Notes: generated by a model not told the origin, from the sequence alone. Shown: positions 17,343-24,208, counted from the first letter of the stretch. The stretch is DNA of 29,908 bases from a virus (IMGVR_UViG_3300008120_000326:1-29908); one strand, 5' to 3'. Program-made: numbers and translations.

Positions 17343-17904
17343 CTATGTTACCCTCGTAATACTTTTGATAGTCACTAAACCATAAATCTCTGTCAAGCAA
17401 CCAAACGTTCTGAACAGTGTTTAAGTATGTAATTTTATCGTATAATAATGTACATCCACTTACTCTATTACGTTTAGCGATAGTATCAAACATACGACTA
17501 CGTCCTGCGGTATCAACTTTATTTTGATTGTCGTTGCTGGTTATAATAAACGTACCCGTACCGTAGTTATGTTCTACCCATTTCATTTCTAATGTGAAAA
17601 GCACACCGGCGCTGTATGATATTTTTCTAAAGTTATTAGATGGTTTTGGTTTAAACTTGTCATCATAGAGAGTTACGGCTCTAAATCCTACACGCCAATA
17701 TTGTTTGTTATCATATTCAAAGTTATGTACCCCGCTGAATACTTTAATTTTGTCATCTTCTATCCCTGCAAAGAATGCAGAATGTTCAAAGTAATCAAAC
17801 TTAATCTTATCTAGTGTAGAGTTATTGTTATATCCATGTGTTGAACACCGTACAATGAAGTCGGGTAATAGTGGGTCATCTTTGTATATTTGTTTAAAGT
17901 ACAT
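17323..17904 (-). CDS. Unknown protein, possibly GNAT-like acyltransferase
   Basis: This 193-aa protein is the second gene of the operon, directly after the adenylating enzyme. The segment SAFFAGIEDDKIKVFSGVHN followed by YWRVGFRAVTLYD resembles strands 2-4 of GNAT acyltransferases, with a basic loop where CoA would bind. The usual R/QxxGxG/A pyrophosphate loop is not clear, so this is weak. A transferase acting on an adenylated acyl group would fit the position, but that is inference. Start and stop overlap both neighbours (11 and 20 bases). Confidence 0.4.
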   Translation of the reverse strand: MYFKQIYKDDPLLPDFIVRCSTHGYNNNSTLDKIKFDYFEHSAFFAGIEDDKIKVFSGVHNFEYDNKQYWRVGFRAVTLYDDKFKPKPSNNFRKISYSAGVLFTLEMKWVEHNYGTGTFIITSNDNQNKVDTAGRSRMFDTIAKRNRVSGCTLLYDKITYLNTVQNVWLLDRDLWFSDYQKYYEGNIDVRLSF

Positions 17905-19072
17905 TTCTAATCTTTTTTCCTAGTGAAGTCTTGGGTAAAGATTCGACATATGTATATTTTCTTGGTATGCTATAAACAGGAACATGTGTTTCTAGCATAG
18001 AATTTAGTGTTTGTTTATTAATAATAGTGTTATTAGTGTAAGCTACTTCAATGTAATCAGTGCCCATTTTATTTCTAGGGATAGCTAAGACTTCACCCAG
18101 GTTTGTATTATTCTCAATAGTAGATTCAATTAATAATAAACTGCATTGATATCCGTTTAGTTTCACAATGTCATTAGATCGTCCAGCAAATTTGACTAAG
18201 TTTCCTTTCTGTTCCCATAAATCATTTGTCTTAAACCATTCTCCGTCTGACGAAAAATCTTTATAGTTCACACATAATGTTTTACTCTTGACATATAGTT
18301 CATTATTGACTAATTTAAACTCACTAATATCTGTATTCTTTAATTCTAAATAGTCTGGATAGTCATCTATTGAAGTGCTACTCTTGTACAATGAAGGAGA
18401 ACCTATCTCAGTGGCACCGTACAACTGATTAACTTCAGTAGCACCCAGACTGAACAATATTCCAGTATGTCTTTTAGATACAGCAGAAGCTCCTGTACCC
18501 ACTCGTTTAACCCTAGATAAATCAACTGGCATGTTGTTCATACGAATCATATCAATTAATGATGGTACTAATATAGTGTAATTAACATCCTCATTGAGGT
18601 TTTCTATCAATGTTTCACGTGACCCTAATACAATTGTTGAATTGTTATATAATGCAGGTGCAAGTACAATATGCCAGAACCCAGATGTTGACGCGGGGAA
18701 GAAATTCAAAAATCTAGTGTTCTCTTCCCAACGCATATGCTTAGTTGCCATAAGTGCGATACTGTCCATTTGTTCTTTGGTGTGTACTACTAATTTAGGT
18801 ACACCTGTAGTTCCGCTAGTATGAAAGCATATAGAGTTTTTGTAACTGTAGTTACTAATCTTTTCGTCTAGTATTTCTGATTGCTTCTCGGGTAATATAG
18901 TAGATTTAACAAAGATGTTGCCACCCACTTTAGTCCAAGCTATGTAAGCCGCAATGTGTTCAATATAATTTTGCGTATTAACTACGTATATTTTACTATC
19001 CTTTAATTGTGTTTCAGCCAGTTTAACATGAGATGTAATGTTGATTTCTTGCTGATTTTGAATTATTTTCAT
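17894..19072 (-). CDS. ANL-superfamily adenylating enzyme (acyl/aminoacyl-AMP ligase)
   Basis: This 392-aa enzyme should activate a carboxylic acid with ATP. All core motifs are present in order: P-loop TSGTTGVPK (85-93), YGATE (218-222), TND (282-284) with D284 for ribose, GR at 297-298, and the C-terminal catalytic lysine near K386 in PKTSLGKKIR. It is about 100 residues shorter than typical acyl-CoA synthetases because the N-terminal subdomain is reduced. No carrier-protein gene is visible nearby. The ATG at 19072 (MKIIQNQQE) is chosen because an AATAAATA late-promoter motif lies five bases upstream; the frame stays open to 19165, across the divergent promoter region. It heads the eight-gene minus operon that ends at 13322. 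Confidence 0.9.
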   Translation of the reverse strand: MKIIQNQQEINITSHVKLAETQLKDSKIYVVNTQNYIEHIAAYIAWTKVGGNIFVKSTILPEKQSEILDEKISNYSYKNSICFHTSGTTGVPKLVVHTKEQMDSIALMATKHMRWEENTRFLNFFPASTSGFWHIVLAPALYNNSTIVLGSRETLIENLNEDVNYTILVPSLIDMIRMNNMPVDLSRVKRVGTGASAVSKRHTGILFSLGATEVNQLYGATEIGSPSLYKSSTSIDDYPDYLELKNTDISEFKLVNNELYVKSKTLCVNYKDFSSDGEWFKTNDLWEQKGNLVKFAGRSNDIVKLNGYQCSLLLIESTIENNTNLGEVLAIPRNKMGTDYIEVAYTNNTIINKQTLNSMLETHVPVYSIPRKYTYVESLPKTSLGKKIRNVL

Positions 19073-19077
19073 AAGAA

Positions 19078-19085
19078 TATTTATT
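19078..19085 (-). promoter_or_regulatory. Late promoter motif AATAAATA, minus strand
   Basis: This is an exact NATAAATA match five bases before the ATG at 19072. The expected transcription start falls on the start codon, and there is no ribosome site between them. Confidence 0.65.
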
Positions 19086-19124
19086 GAGTTATAGCATGTC
19101 CTTTTAATAAACCTTATTTCCAGT

Positions 19125-19132
19125 GATAAATA
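19125..19132 (+). promoter_or_regulatory. Late promoter motif GATAAATA, plus strand
   Basis: This is an exact NATAAATA match seven bases before the ATG at 19140. It is divergent to the motif at 19078, and the 67-base gap between the two genes holds both. Confidence 0.65.
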
Positions 19133-19139
19133 CAATACT

Positions 19140-19865
19140 ATGTTTAACATTAATAACCTACTCAACTCCCCAATTCAGACGACTCCATGGTCTCACCAAA
19201 GCGTTTCTGGTTTTTTTGAAACTGATGCACACACCAAAATTACCGAAGGAATTCAAGGGCTATTAGCCACTTTAAATCCTACCGAAACGTATGATGGTTT
19301 GACTAATATATCTATATATGATGCCAAAGATGCTATTGGCCAAGAAGCGTTTGACCTTATTTCAGAAGCAAATGAGTCTATACTAGATAATCTTAGTAAT
19401 ATTTTTACCAAGTATCCAAATCATAGAAATTATTCTAGTGTTATGTGTGTACCTTCATTTAGTGTAATAGCACCCAATCATATATTTCCGTATATTAATG
19501 ATAGTGCAATTGACAAAGTATGTAACATTGTTTCGTTTATGACACCAAACATTAATATAGAAACCGTGCTATATAAATCCAATGACCCAGAGTCTGAGAA
19601 TGCAACGGTTACTAATCAGTATAATACAGCTAGCATGTATTGCCCTACATCAAATGTTACGTGGGCAAAGTATAATTCAACAGCTACACGTTATGTTACT
19701 ATTAATTTCTTTGTGAGCAACAATGTTTTTGATTCATTAACATTAGTTGATGATAACTACCAATATCTTACACTTGAAGGTCAATTAGTTACTATACCTA
19801 AAAATGCCGCAAGTGATGCTACAATTGCTGATGCCCAAGCAGGTAAACTAGTTAGAAACTTATAA
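19140..19865 (+). CDS. Possible degenerate 2OG oxygenase-fold protein
   Basis: This 241-aa protein is the only plus-strand gene between two long minus-strand operons. Residues about 115-200 follow the spacing of prolyl-hydroxylase-like 2OG oxygenases. IFPYINDSAIDKVCNIVSFM stands where PHxD-K-xSxVxYL is expected, ETVLYK matches the GT-x-LY step, and a final ATRYVTINFF matches the R-x-S/T-L-x-F strand. The iron-binding HxD is replaced by Y-x-N and no distal His is seen, so it would not be an active enzyme of that class. It could equally be an unrelated beta-rich structural protein. It has its own late promoter, and its last six bases overlap the convergent methyltransferase gene. Confidence 0.45.
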   Translation: MFNINNLLNSPIQTTPWSHQSVSGFFETDAHTKITEGIQGLLATLNPTETYDGLTNISIYDAKDAIGQEAFDLISEANESILDNLSNIFTKYPNHRNYSSVMCVPSFSVIAPNHIFPYINDSAIDKVCNIVSFMTPNINIETVLYKSNDPESENATVTNQYNTASMYCPTSNVTWAKYNSTATRYVTINFFVSNNVFDSLTLVDDNYQYLTLEGQLVTIPKNAASDATIADAQAGKLVRNL

Positions 19866-20465
19866 CTTACCAATTAGCATATAACGAGAGTACAACGGTA
19901 ATTGTAACTCTCCTTGAAACAGGACTTTTAAGTTGCTTTGACTCTTAAAGTCCTGTAAATCATTACAGATTCTAACATGTTCTGGTATGTCATAGTTATT
20001 GCTTTGTAACACGATTAAACTATTGTGAGGTAGCCCACTTAACCACAAATCATATTGATCCTGTGTAATATGTTCACAGCTTGTATTAATAATGATATCA
20101 GCATCGGATCTAATGTCACACATATCATATGTTACTGCTCTAAATCTATTCTCTAATTCTTCTTTACGGTTCATCATATTAGCAATTGATTCGCAAGTAT
20201 GGTCTATATCAACACTACGTATAGATGATATATGTAAATTACTTTGAAATAACATACTAGCCAATACCCCTACCCATCCACCGTGAATGTCTACTGCTAG
20301 TTTTGTTTTGTTAATATATGGACGGACAACAAACTCTAAGCTATCTATTAACCATTCTTTACTTTTAAGTTGTCCACTCCAAAATGCATCCATGGTTCGC
20401 ATTTGGTTCTCGCTATTTCTAATAGCTTGCATCCAGTAGTGTAAATGTTCTAAATCAATTTTCAT
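19860..20465 (-). CDS. Class I SAM-dependent methyltransferase
   Basis: This 201-aa protein has motif I as AVDIHGGWVGVLASML (about 57-72), a second strand ending in the acidic IRSVDIDHT (D86, D88), and INTSCEHI as the motif IV strand. The order of strands and helices fits a Rossmann-fold methyltransferase without an added substrate domain. The start overlaps the stop of the upstream radical SAM gene as ATGA, and it is the last gene of the 23805-19860 operon. The methyl acceptor is unknown, possibly the product of the neighbouring radical SAM enzymes. Confidence 0.75.
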   Translation of the reverse strand: MKIDLEHLHYWMQAIRNSENQMRTMDAFWSGQLKSKEWLIDSLEFVVRPYINKTKLAVDIHGGWVGVLASMLFQSNLHISSIRSVDIDHTCESIANMMNRKEELENRFRAVTYDMCDIRSDADIIINTSCEHITQDQYDLWLSGLPHNSLIVLQSNNYDIPEHVRICNDLQDFKSQSNLKVLFQGELQLPLYSRYMLIGKL

Positions 20466-21445
20466 TTAAACTGTTCTCCAAACTTATCAAACACACCGCA
20501 TTGTTTGCTACATTCTTTTAATGAATTGTTATTCCATGTGTTTTCTATCTTATTGAAATATTGTGATTCAAAGATTTCTTCTAGGGTATTGTTGTTTAGA
20601 TTAGGGAACTCACCGATCTGATCCATGTAATCTATTCGTGATTCGTTCATGGGTGCGAACCAGTTAACATCTAACCAACAGCATGGGCTAACAGTTCCGT
20701 CACTACCTATATACAACTGACTATACTTCTGTGCTTTGCATAGTATTTGTGGTCTGTCTATTGTGATAGCTGACAATACACTGTCACGTAGTTCTTTACT
20801 ACGTTGTGTGGGTTCAATGATATGAACAGTCTTACCGTCATTATCTATTACTGGTAGATTATCTTTTTGAAAGCGTGAAGTGTGTTTAACTTCAAACTTG
20901 TTAAAGCCTAGTGTTTTACTAAGTTGTTCACAACTTTCTATTTGATGTTCATTATGTTTAAATGCTAGCATATGCCACTCAGCACTGCCACCCGCACTAA
21001 TAAAAGCTTTTGCATTATCTATAATCTTATGGTAATCAGTAGATACACGATATAATTGATGAGTGTCAGCTAGTCCGTCGATTCCAAATATAACTCTGAC
21101 ATTTAGTTTAGCTAGTTTCTTCCACCATTCTGTATCTTTAGCACTACCGTTTGTGTTCATTGATAGCGTAATATTGGGATTGGATTCACGTAGGTATTGA
21201 TAGATTTCTAGTGTATCTTTGGCAACAATAGGGTCGCCTAAGTTACCACACATAAACAACCGTGATAGTTGTTTCACAAAGTCAACATTGAACCATTCTT
21301 TAAATGTTTCTAATGTAATTTCATTGAGTTCAATATATGGGTTGAGTGGTCCACCATGAGGTCGTCTAGGGCACATTGGGCAACGTGCTTGACATTTGCT
21401 TGTTATTTCTAAATGAATCTCTTTGATATTGTTTAGTTTATACAT
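20462..21445 (-). CDS. Radical SAM/SPASM protein
   Basis: This 327-aa protein starts almost at once with the cluster motif CQARCPMC (C18, C22, C25). The SAM-binding GGEP is replaced by GNLGDP, a variant seen in SPASM-type radical SAM proteins. Near the C-terminus IGSDGTVSPCCWLD gives a pair of cysteines, and KECSKQCG supplies the remaining SPASM ligands. It is therefore a conventional C-terminal SPASM enzyme, unlike the two N-terminal-module proteins of the island. Its start overlaps the upstream radical SAM gene by 13 bases, and the methyltransferase follows with ATGA overlap. Confidence 0.9.
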   Translation of the reverse strand: MYKLNNIKEIHLEITSKCQARCPMCPRRPHGGPLNPYIELNEITLETFKEWFNVDFVKQLSRLFMCGNLGDPIVAKDTLEIYQYLRESNPNITLSMNTNGSAKDTEWWKKLAKLNVRVIFGIDGLADTHQLYRVSTDYHKIIDNAKAFISAGGSAEWHMLAFKHNEHQIESCEQLSKTLGFNKFEVKHTSRFQKDNLPVIDNDGKTVHIIEPTQRSKELRDSVLSAITIDRPQILCKAQKYSQLYIGSDGTVSPCCWLDVNWFAPMNESRIDYMDQIGEFPNLNNNTLEEIFESQYFNKIENTWNNNSLKECSKQCGVFDKFGEQFK

Positions 21446-22410
21446 TTTACTTTTGGTAATTTACTATCGGCTGAACTGACACATGCGGTTGATATACAGA
21501 CTTTTGGTTCAGTGAATATTGTAAAGTTATCTAGTGTACCAATCGGTTGATCCATACAACTATAGCTACGTTTAACTTCATTCTCTCTAATCACTATACC
21601 CTGATAACCACTATTGCACATCCATCCTTTAAAGTTGTTGAATCCAAAACTATTAAAGCGTTCAGCTTGATCCAGATACCATACTTTGTTAGTATCATCT
21701 ATTAACTTAACTTGATATAGGTCTTGTTGATTTAGTTGTTGTGGGAACCCTGTACGCATACGATATAGCATGTCATCAGTATATCCATCAACTACTCTGC
21801 TAGCTGTAGGGTCACTTTGAGGCTTTAGTGTAACGTTGATACCCCTATCATTAAATCGTTTGCATCTATCATATAGTTGTTCAAACTGTTCAGGAACCAT
21901 AACTTGATTAATTGTTACGAACACCTGGTTATTCATTAAGAATAATATCTTATCACCAAACTCTACTTCATCTGCAAACTCATGGTGAAAGCTAGCAGTA
22001 ATACTACGGCGTTGCATGTATTTTGTATTCTCTAACCATCGTTCCCACCATTTGATACCGGGACTTAAGTTAGTAGTCATGTGAATACTTTGATAATCTT
22101 CAACGCCCAAGTGTGCTACAAGTTCATTCAATTGCTTATAAGCGGTAGGTTCACCGCCACTTAAGCTCCAATGAAACTTAGTGAATCCGTTATGTCTTGC
22201 TTGTTTTTTGATACTATCAATAGCTCTAGTATAGACTTCAAACTCTTTATAGTCTGGTGTTTGACTGTTAGCATAGGGCCAGCAATAGCTACAACTATAG
22301 TTACAGAATCTACCTAATATCCAACTGATACTGAATAGGTTAGAATCAAGCATTGTAGCCTGACCAAACTTAACTATTCGTTCAAATGGTATATCAGTGA
22401 AATCTGTCAT
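21433..22410 (-). CDS. Radical SAM protein with C-terminal Cys cluster (2 of 2)
   Basis: This 325-aa protein has the motif CNYSCSYC (C36, C40, C43) and SGGEPT at about 84-89. Its C-terminal third has GWMCNSG, then cysteines in SYSCMD, PKVCISTAC and KVKC, for an auxiliary cluster. It is the paralogue of the gene at 13900-14808 with the same architecture but low identity, so the duplication is old or the two act on different substrates. It overlaps the glycosyltransferase-like gene before it by 17 bases and the SPASM gene after it by 13. Confidence 0.9.
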   Translation of the reverse strand: MTDFTDIPFERIVKFGQATMLDSNLFSISWILGRFCNYSCSYCWPYANSQTPDYKEFEVYTRAIDSIKKQARHNGFTKFHWSLSGGEPTAYKQLNELVAHLGVEDYQSIHMTTNLSPGIKWWERWLENTKYMQRRSITASFHHEFADEVEFGDKILFLMNNQVFVTINQVMVPEQFEQLYDRCKRFNDRGINVTLKPQSDPTASRVVDGYTDDMLYRMRTGFPQQLNQQDLYQVKLIDDTNKVWYLDQAERFNSFGFNNFKGWMCNSGYQGIVIRENEVKRSYSCMDQPIGTLDNFTIFTEPKVCISTACVSSADSKLPKVKCIN

Positions 22411-23443
22411 ACTGTTCCTTCATCCACACAAAGTCATTTATCTTTTGTAGCATATTCATATTATGTCTATGCTGTTCACCGTACTCACGTCCTTTGATAG
22501 CACCATCGATTGCATAACTGTCAGTACCCGTTGTACACCATATGTCTAATCGTTTCTTTGTTTCGTCATCAATTTGTCCGGGTATGACCTGACTACTTAG
22601 TTTAGTACATTCTCTGAATGCCGATCTCCATGTATTGAATGGGTCAGTATTAAATTGTGTTATGTTACTAACAACCATTATGGGTTCATAGTTCTTACAT
22701 ATGCTTGTAGTCATATCAGGTCTGTCTGTATTCATTCTCACCGTTGCTGTTCTGGGTAATAGTTTTACTCCACCATATCCATATACCAAGTCATTGACTG
22801 GATTCTTTGCTCTCCAAACACGTGTACATAAGTTATCATAGAAAGGTACAACATAGTCAAACTTAAAGTCATCTACAATTTCAGCATCACCATCAACTAC
22901 CCAAAAGTAATCAGTATCACACAGTTTTGCCGCTTCTATGTGTGCATTGTGTATTCCCTTGACTCCATGTATGCGTTTAGCTCTAGGGAATCTTGTTAAC
23001 AAAAGTTTGTAGTTTTTGTCACAATTGAGTTCATTATAGCTAATGAATACAATGTCATATGGTTTGTTGTCAGGACAGCGTAATATAGGTTTTACTTGTT
23101 CCTTGTACAGTTTGCTATCTCCATTGCTGTATACGTTTTTTATTCTACGGTCGTTTGTTTTTACACGAATTAGTTGACCAATTCTGTTACATTCTGTTTC
23201 TAATCTATCTCTAAATTTTGAATCGCTAAACGTAAGGTCATAGAACATATTATCTATATAGTTAAAGTCATGTAGATTTTTCAAGTCGAAGTTAAGTAAT
23301 GCTTGCCAGCATCCAAAACGTGCCCCGTGTATAGCCCACAATCCGTTAGTAACATCACTGCCTATGTGCATCCAGTTCCATAGTCTATCAAAGTTACGCC
23401 AGTCGATTTCCTCTAGACTAGATACAACTAATCCATTCCTCAT
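22394..23443 (-). CDS. Glycosyltransferase-like protein, continuation of a frameshifted two-domain gene
   Basis: This frame encodes 349 residues. Residues from about 125 to the end form a full copy of a family seen in phages: IVFISYNELNC, RFPRAKRIHGVKG and a DxD-like WVVDGDAE (181-188). It goes on with VWRAKNP and a C-terminal WRSAFRE. Residues 1-120 are not a new domain. They match the end of the same family (MRNGLVV following the in-frame AWRAGFREGVKLC just upstream) and belong to the domain encoded by 23440-23805 in another frame. One inserted G in the GGGG run at 23496-23499 would join the two into one protein with two tandem domains. The ATG at 23443 (ATGA overlap) may still allow restart. 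A sugar-transfer role is inferred from the DGD motif. Confidence 0.7.
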   Translation of the reverse strand: MRNGLVVSSLEEIDWRNFDRLWNWMHIGSDVTNGLWAIHGARFGCWQALLNFDLKNLHDFNYIDNMFYDLTFSDSKFRDRLETECNRIGQLIRVKTNDRRIKNVYSNGDSKLYKEQVKPILRCPDNKPYDIVFISYNELNCDKNYKLLLTRFPRAKRIHGVKGIHNAHIEAAKLCDTDYFWVVDGDAEIVDDFKFDYVVPFYDNLCTRVWRAKNPVNDLVYGYGGVKLLPRTATVRMNTDRPDMTTSICKNYEPIMVVSNITQFNTDPFNTWRSAFRECTKLSSQVIPGQIDDETKKRLDIWCTTGTDSYAIDGAIKGREYGEQHRHNMNMLQKINDFVWMKEQYDRFH

Positions 23444-23805
23444 ACATAGTTTAACACCTTCACGGAATCCAGCACGCCACGCTTGTAATGGGCTACCCCG
23501 TTTCCATATTGTAGTCCGTTGATATGATTTCTAGTACTAAAGCTAACAACTTTACAATTAAAGTCATCTATGTTATACTCGTTTGTAAAGAAGTCAGACC
23601 GCACATAGTTATCACCGTCGATGATGTTAACACGATCACCTGTACATAGTTCAGCTACTTTTTTGTGTGCAGTATCAGATCCCTTGACTCCGTGTACTCT
23701 TTTAGCAGTTGGACATAGTTCTAATAGACGTTTGTAATTACTTTCGCAATTTGGTTCGTCATAGCTAAGGAAGACGGTTTCGTAGTTAGTAGGTATGAAT
23801 AGCAT
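23440..23805 (-). CDS. N-terminal half of the frameshifted glycosyltransferase-like gene
   Basis: This frame gives 121 residues. ETVFLSYDEPNC, AKRVHGVKG and IIDGDNY (DGD at 63-65) match the second domain encoded by 22394-23443, which shows a tandem duplication. After GNG (101-103) the sequence loses the family pattern and soon stops. In the next frame it resumes as SPLQAWRAGFRE, equivalent to TWRSAFRE in the other copy. The break is at a run of four G (minus strand), so an indel, a sequencing error or ribosomal slippage could explain it. The ATG at 23805 is four bases after ACTAAATA. The frame is open to 23895, but that part has no counterpart in the second copy. Confidence 0.65.
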   Translation of the reverse strand: MLFIPTNYETVFLSYDEPNCESNYKRLLELCPTAKRVHGVKGSDTAHKKVAELCTGDRVNIIDGDNYVRSDFFTNEYNIDDFNCKVVSFSTRNHINGLQYGNGVAHYKRGVLDSVKVLNYV

Positions 23806-23809
23806 GAAA

Positions 23810-23817
23810 TATTTAGT
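23810..23817 (-). promoter_or_regulatory. Variant late promoter motif ACTAAATA, minus strand
   Basis: The octamer ACTAAATA ends four bases before the ATG at 23805, with no ribosome site in between. The longer string ACTAAATATTT also occurs at 10470 on the plus strand before another island operon. Confidence 0.45.
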
Positions 23818-23935
23818 GACTGTTGTTGTAGCTGTATAACTATTTGGGTAAACTAAAGGTTGACGTTTAATCAATAGTCTGTTATACTTCAGCATGAATT
23901 GAAAAAGTGCAATTTAGCACTAATTTACAACCAGG

Positions 23936-23943
23936 ACTAAATA
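23936..23943 (+). promoter_or_regulatory. Variant late promoter motif ACTAAATA before the mini-gene
   Basis: ACTAAATA lies seven bases before the ATG at 23951. A weaker sigma70-like pair (TTGAAA at 23899, TAATTT at 23921) and a 5-bp inverted repeat (AGTGC/GCACT, 23906-23921) lie just upstream. Confidence 0.4.
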
Positions 23944-23950
23944 AAAGACT

Positions 23951-24085
23951 ATGATGAATAAAACTTGTAAATCGCTGAAGCATATGGGACAATGGCAGTC
24001 AATCGCCACAGTATCCTTTGCACCAGTATATCCAACAAGTATTCGCGGCAATGATTCACTAGAGTATAGCCCGGGGACTAGGTAA
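23951..24085 (+). CDS. Possible 44-aa peptide gene, monocistronic
   Basis: The ATG-started frame encodes a basic, Ser-rich peptide beginning MMNKTCKSLKHMGQW and ending SLEYSPGTR. It is not similar to anything I know. In favour of a gene are a promoter motif seven bases upstream, the lack of overlap with other genes, and a strong terminator 30 bases after the stop, which make a self-contained transcription unit. Against it, there is no ribosome site and the 3' half is more GC-rich than neighbouring genes. The unit could therefore make a non-coding RNA instead. It lies divergently next to the operon with radical SAM enzymes. Confidence 0.35.
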   Translation: MMNKTCKSLKHMGQWQSIATVSFAPVYPTSIRGNDSLEYSPGTR

Positions 24086-24114
24086 CAAGTTAACATCATA
24101 ACGACATTATCAAG

Positions 24115-24147
24115 ACCCTGGGAATCGAAAGACTCTCAGGGTTTTTT
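24115..24147 (+). terminator. Rho-independent terminator
   Basis: CCCTGGGA (24116-24123) pairs with TCTCAGGG (24134-24141) in an eight-pair stem with one G-T pair and a ten-base loop, followed by TTTTTT. It closes the small unit that starts near 23943 and separates it from the tRNA transcription unit. Confidence 0.88.
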
Positions 24148-24153
24148 GTTAGC

Positions 24154-24169
24154 GTTGTAAAAATACAAC
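24154..24169 (+). repeat. Short inverted repeat before the tRNA promoter
   Basis: GTTGTA and TACAAC form a perfect six-base inverted repeat around AAAA, 11 bases before the -35 at 24180. There is no T run, so it is not a terminator. It could be a regulator site or chance. Confidence 0.4.
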
Positions 24170-24179
24170 AAAAGGAAAT

Positions 24180-24208
24180 TTGACAATAAATGGACAAAGA
24201 GATACAAT
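24180..24208 (+). promoter_or_regulatory. Near-consensus sigma70 promoter of the tRNA array
   Basis: TTGACA (24180-24185), a 17-base spacer and TACAAT (24203-24208) are near ideal. The same hexamers at the same spacing precede the tRNA-Arg at 29832. Transcription should begin near 24215 and run through a hairpin-rich leader into the tRNA-Arg at 24570. Confidence 0.8.

Noticed and set aside
19073-19165. Longer N-terminus of the adenylating enzyme from 19165
   Set aside because: It would run through the divergent promoters and into the opposite gene, and the added residues do not resemble the family.
23496-23499. Programmed -1 frameshift in the transferase gene
   Set aside because: The site is only a short G run without the usual X XXY YYZ slippery heptamer. 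Indel or sequencing error is simpler, so I list it as a frameshift without claiming programming.
23806-23895. Longer N-terminus of the transferase fragment from 23895
   Set aside because: The extra 30 residues have no equivalent in the second domain copy, and a promoter motif lies directly before the ATG at 23805.
23899-23926. Sigma70 promoter TTGAAA/TAATTT before the mini-gene
   Set aside because: It has a weak -10, a 16-base spacer and a hairpin in the spacer. The late-type motif closer to the ATG fits the pattern of the island better, so it is only mentioned.
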